This document shows, in pieces, positions 1 through 13,900 of a stretch of 64,000 nt of DNA. A program made the translations under genes and the position numbers. The stretch comes from VBCG01 sp044226535 (GTDB lineage Bacteria > Pseudomonadota > Gammaproteobacteria > Burkholderiales > Casimicrobiaceae), in the NCBI GenBank assembly GCA_044226535.1, contig JBGAGT010000015.1, forward strand, positions 1 to 64,000. The letters are read 5' to 3'. Within the stretch, counting starts at the first letter, position 1. Each line of letters starts with the position of its first letter. Under the pieces are notes generated by a model that did no database searches, was not told the origin of the DNA, and saw nothing but the letters and a program-made list of their open reading frames with translations.

Positions 1-208
1 GCGAGCAGGCTCGCCGCCCCACCGGGGTCCCAGGCTGCACGGTCCGGTCCGGTCACCTTGACGGTGTCCGGACTTTACCGCGCTGGTCTGGGCCGAACAT
101 ACAAGCCGGGGTCATCGCGAGGACCGAGCCCCGGTGGCCGTCGCACGTTTCGCCGATGGAGGCGACGACGCATGTTTGCGCGGGTCGACGCAATACCGCC
201 GCGCTACG

Positions 209-236
209 GCTGGATCCCCGCCTTCGCGGGGAGGAC
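209..236. repeat. REP-like palindrome (copy 1)
   Basis: Stem TCCCCGC (215-221) and GCGGGGA (226-232) around a CTTC loop, immediately 3' of the dadA stop codon. The same 7-bp stem recurs at 10598-10616, and a variant at 46149-46165. No T-run follows on the minus strand, so this is more like a dispersed extragenic palindrome than an intrinsic terminator. The rest of 1-236 shows no convincing gene, only a small imperfect hairpin at 48-72. Confidence 0.55.
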
Positions 237-1492
237 CTAGGGTCGCGTGGTCGCGAAGTCCACCGCGGGCTTGCGGCCGGCGACGAGGTCGGCGAGGAGG
301 CGTCCCGAGCCCGCCGCCATGGTCCAGCCCAGCGTGCCGTGTCCCGTGTCGAGCCACAGGTTGCGGTAGCGCGTCGCGCCGATGAGCGGCACGTTGGACG
401 GCGTCGCGGGCCGCAGGCCCGCCCAGTAGCGCGCACTCGCGGGGTCGCCCGCGTCGGGGAAGAGCTCGAAGGTGCGGCGCTTCAATGCCTCGCAGCGCAC
501 GTGGTTGAGCTCGAGCGAATAGCCCGCGAGCTCCGCGGTGCCGGCGACGCGCAGGCGGTCGCCGAGGCGCGTGAGCACGATCTTCCAGGCGAGGTCGGTG
601 AGCGAGACCACGGGCGCGCCGCGGTGCTCGCCGACGTCGACGGTCATCGAGTAACCCTTGGCGGGATAGACGAGGCAGGGCACGCCGAGGGGGCCCACCA
701 TGAAGGGCGTGAAGCTCCCCAGCGCCACGACGATCGCATCGGCCGTCAACCGCTCCGCGCGTCCCTGCGCGTCGACGACCTGCACGCCGCCGATGCGGTC
801 GCCCTCGGGCTCGAGGCGCTCGATGCGGGTGTTCCAGCGGAACGCGACGCCGCGCGCCTCCGCCATGCGCGCGAGCTCGACGGTGAAGCGCTGCGCGTCG
901 CCCGATTCGTCGGTGGCGGTGAAGATGCCGCCCGCGAGCCGGTCGCGCGACGCCGCGAGCGCGGGCTCGATGGCGACGCACTCGTCGGGCGTGCGCACCA
1001 CGCGGTCGCAGCCGAACTCGCGCATCAGCGCCGAGGACGCGACACCGTGCTCGAACTCCTTCGCATCGGTGTAGAACTGCAGGATGCCGCGCGTGAGCTC
1101 GTCGTAGCGGATGCCGGTCCCGGCGCGCAGCGCCTGCAGGCAGTCGCGCGAGTAGAGCGCGAGGTTGAGGCACTGGATGGTGTTGTGGCGCGTGCGCGAA
1201 GGCAGGCACTCGAGCAGGAACTGCAGGCCCCAGCGCCATTGGCGCGGGTCGGCGCGCAGGCGGAACAAGAGCGGCGCGTCCTCGCGCCCCAGCCACGCGA
1301 GGATCTTGGCCGGCGCCTCGGGGTTGGCCCAGGGCTCGGCATAGGACACCGAGATCTGCCCGCCGTTGGCGAACGAGGTCTCGAGCGCTGCGGCCGGCTG
1401 GCGGTCGACCAGCGTCACCTCGTGGCCGTCGGCGGCGAGGTACCAGGCGGCCGTCATGCCGATGACGCCGCCGCCAAGGACCAGCGCGCGCA

Positions 1493-1493
<1 letters not shown>
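237..1493 (-). CDS. dadA: D-amino acid dehydrogenase-like FAD oxidoreductase (DadA family)
   Basis: 418 residues, the usual DadA length. The N-terminus has a Rossmann FAD-binding motif (LGGGVIG, about residues 6-12) followed by an acidic strand end (TLVDR). The family motif TSFANGGQIS is near residue 40, and a C-terminal GHGTLGW segment matches the FAD-contacting end of the DAO fold. Family members oxidise D-amino acids to 2-oxo acids and pass electrons to the respiratory chain at the inner membrane. The start ATG overlaps the gcvP stop by one base (TGATG), so it is translationally coupled to the glycine cleavage operon. That context allows a glycine- or sarcosine-type substrate instead of D-alanine. 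Substrate is inferred only. Confidence 0.88.
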
Positions 1494-4495
<3,002 letters not shown>

Positions 4496-4497
4496 GG

Positions 4498-4881
4498 TCA
4501 GGACTCGGCGATCACGGCCTGGTAGCCGCGCGCGTCGAGCAGCGCGTCGACGGCCGCCGCGTCGGCAGGGACGAGCTTGTACAGCCATGCGGCGTAGGCG
4601 TCGGCGTTGACCTTCTCCGGCGCCTTGACGACTTCGTCGTTGGCGGCGGCGACCGTTCCCGCGACCGGCGCGTACACGTCGCTCGCAGCCTTCACCGACT
4701 CCACCACGGCGCAGGCCTCGCCCGCCGACAGTGCGCGGCCGGCCTTCGGCAGCTCGATGAACACCAGGTCGCCCAGCGCGGCCTGCGCGTGGTCGGTGAT
4801 GCCGATGGTCAGCGTGCCGTCGAGCTCCTTGCGGATCCACTCGTGGCTGGAGGTGTAGCGCAGGTTGTCGGGAATGTTCAC
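4498..4881 (-). CDS. gcvH: glycine cleavage system H protein
   Basis: 127 residues, normal for GcvH. It carries the lipoyl group that shuttles aminomethyl from GcvP to GcvT. The lipoylation site is the lysine in VVESVKAASDVYAPV, mid-protein. The N-terminus (NIPDNLRYTSSHEW) is typical of the family. The start is GTG at 4879-4881, preceded by GGAG with about 7 nt spacing. The reading frame is open far upstream of this point (antisense/overlap noise over gcvT), but homology starts here. Stop TGA is 2 nt from the gcvP GTG. Confidence 0.95.
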   Translation of the reverse strand: MNIPDNLRYTSSHEWIRKELDGTLTIGITDHAQAALGDLVFIELPKAGRALSAGEACAVVESVKAASDVYAPVAGTVAAANDEVVKAPEKVNADAYAAWLYKLVPADAAAVDALLDARGYQAVIAES

Positions 4882-4952
4882 GTCTGGTCTCCGGTGAATG
4901 AGGACGTCCGCGCCGAGGGCGGCGGCGGCCGGTGCGATGAAGGGGGCTCGCG

Positions 4953-6053
4953 CTACACCAGTGGCTGGCCGTTGCGCACGAAGGGCGGCTTGACGACCCG
5001 CGCGGCGAGGAGCTTGTCGCGCACCTCGACCTCGACACGGTCGCCCGGTTTGAGGCCGCGCGGCACGCGCGCGAGCGCGATCGATTTCTGCAGCGTGGGC
5101 GAGAACGAGCCGCTGGTCGTCTCGCCGGTGCCCGACGGCGTGACCACGCGCTGGTGCGCGCGCAGCACGCCGCGCGCGTCCTCGAGCACCAGCCCGACGA
5201 GCTCGCTGCGCGGCGCATCGCCGTCGAGCGCCTCGCGCCCGGCGAATTCGCGCGGCGTCTTGCGGTCGACCGTCCAGGCGAGGCCCGATTCGAGCGGCGA
5301 CACCGATTCGTCCATGTCGTTGCCGTAGAGGTTCATGCCGGCCTCGAGGCGCAGCGTGTCGCGCGCGCCGAGCCCGCAGGGCCGCACGCCGGCGGCGCGC
5401 AGCGCGTTCCAGAAGCCCTCGACCCGCGCGGCGGGCAGCGCCACCTCGAAGCCGTCCTCGCCGGTGTAGCCGGTTCGCGCGACGAAGTACTCGGCGCCAT
5501 CCACGGCGACGGTGGCGGCGTTGAAGGGCGCGAGCGACGCGGTCGCGGCCTCGCTGCCCGGAAGCACCTGCCACACGCGCTCGCGCGCCTTCGGGCCCTG
5601 CACGGCGATAAGCGCCAAGTCGTTGCGCGGCTCGAGCGCGACATCCGCGCCGCGCTGCGCGATCGACGCCGACAGCCAGGCGATGTCGTTGTCGGCGGTG
5701 CCCGCGTTGACCACGAGGCGGTAGCGGTCGTCGCCCAGCCAGTAGACGATCAGGTCGTCGACGACGCCCGCGTCGTCGCGCAGCATGCAGCTGTACAGCG
5801 CGCGGCCCGGCGTGGCGAGCTTGGCCACGTCGTTGGCCAGCGCGTAGCGCAGGAAGTCGCGGGAACCCGGCCCCGAGACGTCGACCACGCGCATGTGCGA
5901 GACGTCGAACATGCCGGCGTCGCGGCGCACCGCGTGGTGCTCGTCGATCTGCGAGCCGTAGTGGACGGGCATGTCGAACCCGCCGAAGTCGACCATGCGC
6001 GCACCGCTCGCGCGATGGACGGCGTTGAGGGGGGTGGTACGCAAGTCGGCCAC
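4953..6053 (-). CDS. gcvT: aminomethyltransferase, glycine cleavage T protein
   Basis: 366 residues. THF-dependent T protein that releases ammonia from aminomethyl-GcvH and makes 5,10-methylene-THF. Conserved segments include MVDFGGFDMPVHYG with HHAVRRDAGMFDVSHM at the N-terminus and YTGEDGFEVALP in the middle. The GTG at 6051-6053 is chosen because GGAGG (6062-6066) sits 8 nt upstream. An upstream GTG would lie inside that Shine-Dalgarno sequence, and the longest open frame would run into the riboswitch terminator. First gene of the operon. The 71-nt gap to gcvH shows no further signal. Confidence 0.95.
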   Translation of the reverse strand: MADLRTTPLNAVHRASGARMVDFGGFDMPVHYGSQIDEHHAVRRDAGMFDVSHMRVVDVSGPGSRDFLRYALANDVAKLATPGRALYSCMLRDDAGVVDDLIVYWLGDDRYRLVVNAGTADNDIAWLSASIAQRGADVALEPRNDLALIAVQGPKARERVWQVLPGSEAATASLAPFNAATVAVDGAEYFVARTGYTGEDGFEVALPAARVEGFWNALRAAGVRPCGLGARDTLRLEAGMNLYGNDMDESVSPLESGLAWTVDRKTPREFAGREALDGDAPRSELVGLVLEDARGVLRAHQRVVTPSGTGETTSGSFSPTLQKSIALARVPRGLKPGDRVEVEVRDKLLAARVVKPPFVRNGQPLV

Positions 6054-6078
6054 GCTCGTCACCTCCGCTGCACCAACG

Positions 6079-6113
6079 AAAAAGGGGCGATGCGGCTCGC
6101 GCCGCACCGCCCC
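6079..6113 (-). terminator. riboswitch-linked intrinsic terminator before gcvT
   Basis: On the minus strand a 13-bp GC-rich stem (6101-6113 with 6084-6096, one G-T pair, loop of 4) is followed by TTTTT at 6083-6079. It lies between the second glycine aptamer and the gcvT ribosome binding site. This is the expected expression platform for transcriptional control by a glycine ON-switch. Confidence 0.85.
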
Positions 6114-6114
6114 G

Positions 6115-6296
6115 TCTGTCCTTGGTACCTGAGAGATTACGGCGCGGGCCTCGCGCCGTGTGCCCCTTCGGTGGGCCCCTCGTTACGGGCCGCTCTCCAG
6201 ATCGTGTCGCCCGCGCTGTCCTTTTGCCTGAGCGGTTTCGGGACGTTGCGCCTTCGGCGGCCGCTGCCCTCGAAGGCGGCGCGGCACTCTCCAGCA
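6115..6296 (-). promoter_or_regulatory. tandem glycine riboswitch
   Basis: Two consecutive glycine aptamers read on the minus strand. The first opens with CTGGAGAGT (6294-6286), has GCCGAAGGCGCAA, and ends in GCTCAGGCAAAAGGACAG. The second opens with CTGGAGAGC (6200-6192), has CACCGAAGGGGCACA, and ends in TCTCAGGTACCAAGGACAGA at 6115. These are the conserved core boxes of the gcvT class, arranged in tandem. In this family glycine binding lets transcription proceed into the glycine cleavage genes. The terminator at 6079-6113 lies immediately 3'. Confidence 0.95.
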
Positions 6297-6308
6297 CGGA
6301 CCGCGCGA

Positions 6309-6337
6309 AGCCTACTCCTCGCTCCCGCCCCTGTCAA
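6309..6337 (-). promoter_or_regulatory. sigma-70-type promoter of the gcv operon
   Basis: Perfect -35 TTGACA (6337-6332), 17-nt spacer, weak -10 TAGGCT (6314-6309). A transcript would start near 6302, a few bases before the first glycine aptamer, which fits a riboswitch leader well. Confidence 0.7.
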
Positions 6338-6397
6338 AACGCGGGGCCGGCAGCCGCTGCATCGCCCATGACGGCGACAGCACCCGGCGGGGGCCTC

Positions 6398-6730
6398 CTA
6401 CTTCGCCAGCGACAGGATGTACGCGACGAGATCCTTGATCTCGGCGTCGGGAACGGCCGCGTTGGGCGGCATGGGGATCGCGCCCCACACACCCGAGCCG
6501 CCTTCCTTGACCTTCTTGAAGAGCTTGGCGGGCGCGTCCTTGTCGCCCTTGTACTTGGCCGCGACGTCCTGGTACGCGGGGCCGATCAGCTTCTTGTCGA
6601 TGGTGTGGCAGGCCGTGCAGTTGTTCTTCTTCAGCAGCGCCTCGGCCCCCGCGCGATCGAGCGCCGCCTGCGCGGGCAGCGTCGCGACCGCGAGGCCCGC
6701 GGCACCGACGAGAATGAGAATCTTGTTCAT
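6398..6730 (-). CDS. small class I c-type cytochrome (c551/c552-like)
   Basis: 110-residue precursor with an N-terminal signal peptide of about 22 residues ending AQA and a mature domain of about 88. The haem motif CTACH is at residues 38-42, and the likely axial methionine is in IPMPPN towards the C-terminus. It is a soluble periplasmic electron carrier by family. The start ATG at 6728-6730 is preceded by GGAGAT with short spacing. Earlier in-frame starts would add a non-signal-like extension. It lies upstream of, and in the same direction as, the gcv operon but is separated by that operon's own promoter. Confidence 0.9.
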   Translation of the reverse strand: MNKILILVGAAGLAVATLPAQAALDRAGAEALLKKNNCTACHTIDKKLIGPAYQDVAAKYKGDKDAPAKLFKKVKEGGSGVWGAIPMPPNAAVPDAEIKDLVAYILSLAK

Positions 6731-6782
6731 CCGGATCTCCATGAAGCAGCGCAGCACGCGCTGCGCTTTCGCATCCGCGATG

Positions 6783-8855
<2,073 letters not shown>

Positions 8856-8893
8856 TGCGCTCGAACCTGCGGGCGGCTCGCGCGACGCGCGCG

Positions 8894-10501
8894 TCAGCCC
8901 ACTTCCTCGAACGCGACGCGCTCGAAGTCGGCCCCGCGTTGCACCAGCCGCACCAGCTTGATGGTGCGCTCGGGGCCGGCGTCCATCGAGCGGAGGAGCC
9001 GGCCGGGGCTGAAGGTTCGCGGTGGCACCAGCGCGCTGGGCTTCTCCTCGGGCGTCTCGCCGAGCAGGATCACCGGCATCGGCGGGTCCTCGGAAAAGGC
9101 ATGCGACAGCGGCCGCACGGCCATCGTCTTGGGGACGCCCTGCCATAGCGTGAGCGACAGCGACAGGTGGTCGTTGGCGCCGAGCGCCACGCGCGTGACG
9201 TGGCCGAGCCGCAGGCGCTGGCCGTCGTTGACGGCGCAGAGCGCGTCGAGGAACCAGCGGTGCTGCGCGCGGGCATCGCGCGCGATCTCGGCATTGCGTT
9301 CGTCGTAGCGGCCGTTCCAGCGCTCCCATGGCCACGCGCGCTCGGCCTCTTCCTTGTTGCGGTCGTAGTCGGTCAATGCGCCGAGCGTCGACAGGTGCTG
9401 CGTGCCCTGGTACGACAGCCGCCCGAGCGGGTCCTGGCGGTCGAAGGTGCGCCCACCGACGCGAAAGTAGGCAGCGGGGATCCCGCCGCCGCACAGCGAC
9501 AGCCGCGCCGCCGGCACGTCCTGCCGCGGCGTGGGCAGCTGGTACCAGTGGGCGTCGAGGTGGCTGAGCAGCGCGGTGCACTGCTCGACCGAGACATCGT
9601 GGCCGAGCTGCAGCTCCGCGGGATTGGCTCCCGTCGAAAGGCGCTTCAGGCGCCCGCGCACGCTCATCGCGAGCTTGCCCGGGTAGCAGTAGCGTAGCGA
9701 GGCCGGCGGCGCCGGGGGTCCGGCCGGCAGCAGCACCGCGCCCACCGAGCTGTCGAGGTCGATCACGATCACCGGACCCTCGGTCTCGCGCTCCTGCTCG
9801 TAGGGAAAGACCTTGCGCGCCCATTGCGAAAGCCAGCGGTCGGCGAGCTCGATCTGCCGCACCGACATCGAGAACGGGTCGGCGAGGCCGAGCAGCAGCG
9901 CGTGCATGTACATCGAGTAGCACGAGGTGCCGACGGCGTGCGGGTTGATCTCGTCGGACACGGCGGTCACCGTGCAATCGAGGATCTCGGCAAGCCGGTA
10001 ATAGGCGTGGAGCTCCTGCCAGAACGACGCCTGCGGCACGCGGCGGCACAGCGCATGCACGACGAGGAGCTGCTTGCCGACGTGCAGCCCGCGCTGCAGG
10101 ATCTTCGACTTGACGCCGGCGAGCTCGGGATCGCCCTCGAGCAGCGGCTTGAGGCACGCCGAGTACTGCTCCCACAGCGCGCTCCACAGTGCGATCGCCT
10201 CCTCGGCGGCCTCGAGCTCGCGGTCGACGGCCGGCTGCGGCTTGCCGGCGTAGCGGCGCGCGAGCTCGGTGTGCAGGTGCATCACCTGCTCGCGCATCAG
10301 CTCGGCGATGGTCGCGCGCTCGCGCGGCGAGAACTCGGCTGCGCTGACGGCGTTGAGCTGGCCGATGACCTGCTCGTAGACCTGCGCGACGTTGAGGAAC
10401 GGCAGCGTCTTCGCCCAGCGCAACGCGCTGTCGGGATCGCTGAAGGCGAGCGCGGGACGTGCGCGCTGCGCGGAAGCGGCAACGGTTTCTGGAGGCGTCA
10501 T
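8894..10501 (-). CDS. conserved protein of unknown function (535 aa)
   Basis: Not assigned. No signal peptide or membrane segment. The N-terminal half is helical and resembles a betaproteobacterial family I know only as hypothetical proteins: LPFLNVAQVYEQVIGQLN near residue 35, then REQVMHLHTELARRYAGKP. The C-terminal third looks beta-rich with short basic segments, and a divergent PilZ-like fold is possible, but no clear RxxxR...DxSxxG motif is visible. It probably forms a unit with the DUF255 gene downstream. The start ATG fits the end of the intergenic region, and a TATAAG hexamer lies at 10529-10524. Confidence 0.7.
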   Translation of the reverse strand: MTPPETVAASAQRARPALAFSDPDSALRWAKTLPFLNVAQVYEQVIGQLNAVSAAEFSPRERATIAELMREQVMHLHTELARRYAGKPQPAVDRELEAAEEAIALWSALWEQYSACLKPLLEGDPELAGVKSKILQRGLHVGKQLLVVHALCRRVPQASFWQELHAYYRLAEILDCTVTAVSDEINPHAVGTSCYSMYMHALLLGLADPFSMSVRQIELADRWLSQWARKVFPYEQERETEGPVIVIDLDSSVGAVLLPAGPPAPPASLRYCYPGKLAMSVRGRLKRLSTGANPAELQLGHDVSVEQCTALLSHLDAHWYQLPTPRQDVPAARLSLCGGGIPAAYFRVGGRTFDRQDPLGRLSYQGTQHLSTLGALTDYDRNKEEAERAWPWERWNGRYDERNAEIARDARAQHRWFLDALCAVNDGQRLRLGHVTRVALGANDHLSLSLTLWQGVPKTMAVRPLSHAFSEDPPMPVILLGETPEEKPSALVPPRTFSPGRLLRSMDAGPERTIKLVRLVQRGADFERVAFEEVG

Positions 10502-10919
10502 GGCGTCACGTCACCCGTCCACGCTTATAGCATAAAGACCCGCCTTCCCGCGCCGTCCCGCCGCCGCGCGGCACGGCTGCCCGATAGGCGCCAGTCATCC
10601 CCGCGAAAAGCGGGGACCCAGCCCTCGCTGCCACGCGCCGAAGCATGCCGGCAAACGAATATTCGGCACCTGCCGCCTGCAGCATTCCCGCGACGCGCGG
10701 CGCAGCGCAGCCTACGATGGTCACGTGGTCCCGGCGAGGCGCATGCCCCTCCGGGACCGCCCCGCGCCGCGTCTCCTCCTCCTTCGCGGCGCCGGGTTCG
10801 ACGCTTGCCTCCGCCCGCGGTGCCGAACCAGCGTTCCGGGCCTGCAACACCACCGGCACTGCGGGATCTTTTTCCGGGGGACCGGCCGTCCGTCGTTTGC
10901 CCGGACCGACTGGCCTTCT
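10502..10919. other. intergenic region with REP-like palindrome (copy 2)
   Basis: 418 bases without a supportable gene. It holds the palindrome TCCCCGC-GAAAA-GCGGGGA (10598-10616 with 5-nt loop), matching copy 1 at 215-232. Short open frames here have no codon structure like the neighbours. No convincing terminator is seen after the oxidoreductase stop at 10920. Confidence 0.5.
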
Positions 10920-13900
10920 TCAGACCAGCACGCGCTCGATGCCGCCGGCGTTGGCGCGCTCGACGTAGCGCGCCATCCAGTCTTCGCCCAAGAGGTGGCG
11001 CGCCATCTCGACGACGATGTAGTCGGCGTCGACGTCGGCGTCGGGCGTGAAGCGCGAAAGGCCCTGAAGGCACGAGGGGCAGGACGTGAGCACCTTGACC
11101 TTCGCCTCGGGCGTGCCTTCGCGCAGCGCGGCGGCGCCCTTCCGCATCTCCTCCTCCTTGCGGAAGCGCACCTGCGTCGACACGTCCGGGCGCGACACCG
11201 CCAGGGTCCCCGACTCGCCGCAACAGCGGTCGTTCAGCGCAACCGGCGCACCCATCAGCGTGTTCACGACCTTCATCGGCGCGTAGGTCTTCATCGGCGT
11301 GTGGCAGGGGTCGTGGTACATGTAGCGCACGCCTTCCACCCCCTCGAGCTTCACGCCCTTCTCGAGCAGGTACTCGTGGATGTCGAGCAGCCGGCAGCCG
11401 GGGAAGATCTTGTCGAACTCGTATTTCTGCAACTGGTCCATGCAGGTGCCGCAGGACACGATCACCGTGCGGATGTCGAGGTAGTTGAGCGTGTTGGCGA
11501 CGCGATGGAACAGCACGCGGTTGGCGGTGGTGATCGCCTGGCCCTTGTCGTGGTTGCCCGCCGCCGTCTGCGGGTAGCCGCAGCAGAGGTATCCGGGCGG
11601 CAGCACCGTCACCGCGCCGACGTGCCAGAGCATCGCCTGCGTGGCGAGCCCCACCTGCGAGAACAGCCGCTCCGAGCCGCAGCCGGGGAAGTAGAACACC
11701 GCCTCGGAGTCGTCGGTGACGCGCGCGGCGTCGCGGATCACCGGCACGATGGCGTCGTCCTCGATGTCGAGCATGCCGCGCGCGGTGCGCCGCGGCACGC
11801 CCGCGGGCATCGGCTTGTTGATGAAGTGGATCACCTGGGCCTTCATGCTCGGCGCACCCACGCTCGCCGGCGGGTGCGCGGTCTGCGCGCGCGCGATGCC
11901 GCTGCGCCGCGCGAACGCGTTGGCCGCGCGCTGTGCGCGATAGCCGATGTCGATCATCGCCGTCTTCATCGCCTTGACCGTGGTCGGGTCGGTGGCGGTG
12001 AGGAAGGCCATGGCGAGCCGCGTGCCGATCGCCGGCTTGCGCTTCTTCTGCCGGCGCAGGAGGTTGCGCATGGCGATCGACACGTCGCCGAAGTCGATGT
12101 CGACCGGGCAGGGGTTCTTGCACTTGTGGCAGACCGTGCAGTGGTCGGCCACGTCGCCGAACTCGTCGAAGTGCTTGAGGCTCACGCCGCGCCGCGTCTG
12201 CTCCTCGTACAGGAAGGCCTCGGTGAGCAGCGATGTCGCGAGGATCTTGTTGCGCGGCGAGTACAGGAGGTTGGCACGCGGAACGTGCGTTGCGCACACC
12301 GGCTTGCACTTGCCGCAGCGCAGGCAGTCCTTGATCGAGTCGGCGATCTCGCCGATCGCGCTCTGCTCGAGGATCAGGCTCTCGTGGCCGATCAGCGAGA
12401 AGCTCGGCGTGTAGGCGTTGGACAGGTCCGCCGGCAGCACGGCGTCGCGCAGGAGCTTGCCGCGGTTGAAGCGGCCCTCGGGGTCGACGCGCTGCTTGTA
12501 GGCGGCGAACGGCGCCAACTCGTCTTCGGTGAGGTACTCGAGCTTGGTGATGCCGATGCCGTGCTCGCCCGAGATCACCCCGCCCAGCGCGCGCGCCAGC
12601 TTCATGATGCGTGCGACCGACGCGTTGGCCTCGGCCAGCATGCCGTAGTCGTCCGAGTTCACGGGGATGTTGGTGTGCACGTTGCCGTCGCCGGCGTGCA
12701 TGTGCAGCGCCACGAACACGCGGCTCTTGAGCACGCGCGCGTGCAGCGCCTCGAGCGCCGCGCGCACCGGCGCGAAGGCAATGCCGTCGAAGATGTCGAA
12801 CAGCGGGTCGCGCAGCTCCTTCTTCCACGACACCACGAGGCTGTGGTCCTGCAGCGGCCTGAACGTCTCGTCGACGCGTGCCAGCAGATCCGACCAGCGC
12901 GCCGCGACCTCGTCCACGAGCGCCGCGGCCTCGACGCGCTTGGCGGCGAGGGTCTCCTCCTCGGGCCGCTTCTCGGGATCGGCGTCGAGCGCGCGCGGAA
13001 GCTCGGGCGAGGCGACGAAGGCCGCGACCGCGTCGGCGAGCGCGAGCTTGTTGCGGATGGAGAGCTCGATGTTGATGCGCTCGACGCCGTCGGTGTAGTC
13101 GCCGAGGCGCTCGAGCGGGATCACCACGTCCTCGTTGATCTTGAAGGCGTTGGTATGGCGCGCGATCGCGGCGGTGCGCGCGCGGTCGAGCCAGAACTTC
13201 TTGCGCGCCTCGGCCGACACCGCGACGAAGCCCTCGGCGCCGCGCGCATTGGCCATGCGGATCACCTCGGAAGCGGCGCGTGCCACGCCGTCGTCGCTCT
13301 CGCCGACGATGTCGCCGATCAGCACCATCTTCGGCCGGCCGTGGCGCCGCGCCTTGGTGGCATAGCCGACGGCCTTCACGTAGCGCTCGTCGAGGTGCTC
13401 GAGGCCGGCGAGGATCGCGCCGTGCGGGTGGCCCTCGAGGTAATTCTTGATCTCGACGATCGAGGGCGTCGAGGCGTGCACGGGCCCGAAGAACTCGAGG
13501 CAGACGGTGCGGATCGCCGGCGGCATGCGGTGCAAGATGAAGCGCGCGCTGGTGATGAGCCCGTCGCAGCCCTCCTTCTGCACGCCCGGCAGGCCCGCGA
13601 GGAACTTGTCGGTGACGTCCTTGCCGAGGCCGGTCTTGCGGAAGCTCGCGCCGGGGATCGCAAGCGTCTCCTCGCGCGTCGCGCGTCCCTTGGCGTCGCT
13701 GTAGCGCAGCCTGAAGGTCGCCACCTCGGCATCGTGGATGCGCCCGCGGTTGTGGTCGATGCGCGTGACCTCCAGCCATTGCGCGTCGGGCGTGACCATG
13801 CGCCAGGACAGCAGGTTGTCGAGTGCCGTGCCCCACAGCACGGCCTTCTTGCCGCCCGCGTTCATCGCCACGTTGCCGCCGATGCACGAGGCGTCGGCCG

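Noticed and set aside
48..72. Imperfect hairpin near the left edge as a terminator of an upstream plus-strand gene
   Set aside because: It has a mismatch in the stem and only CTTTACC follows; the upstream gene is outside the window.
10506..10859. 117-codon minus-strand frame in the 10.5-kb intergenic region
   Set aside because: It runs through the REP-like palindrome, has no ribosome site, and its codon use is unlike the neighbours.
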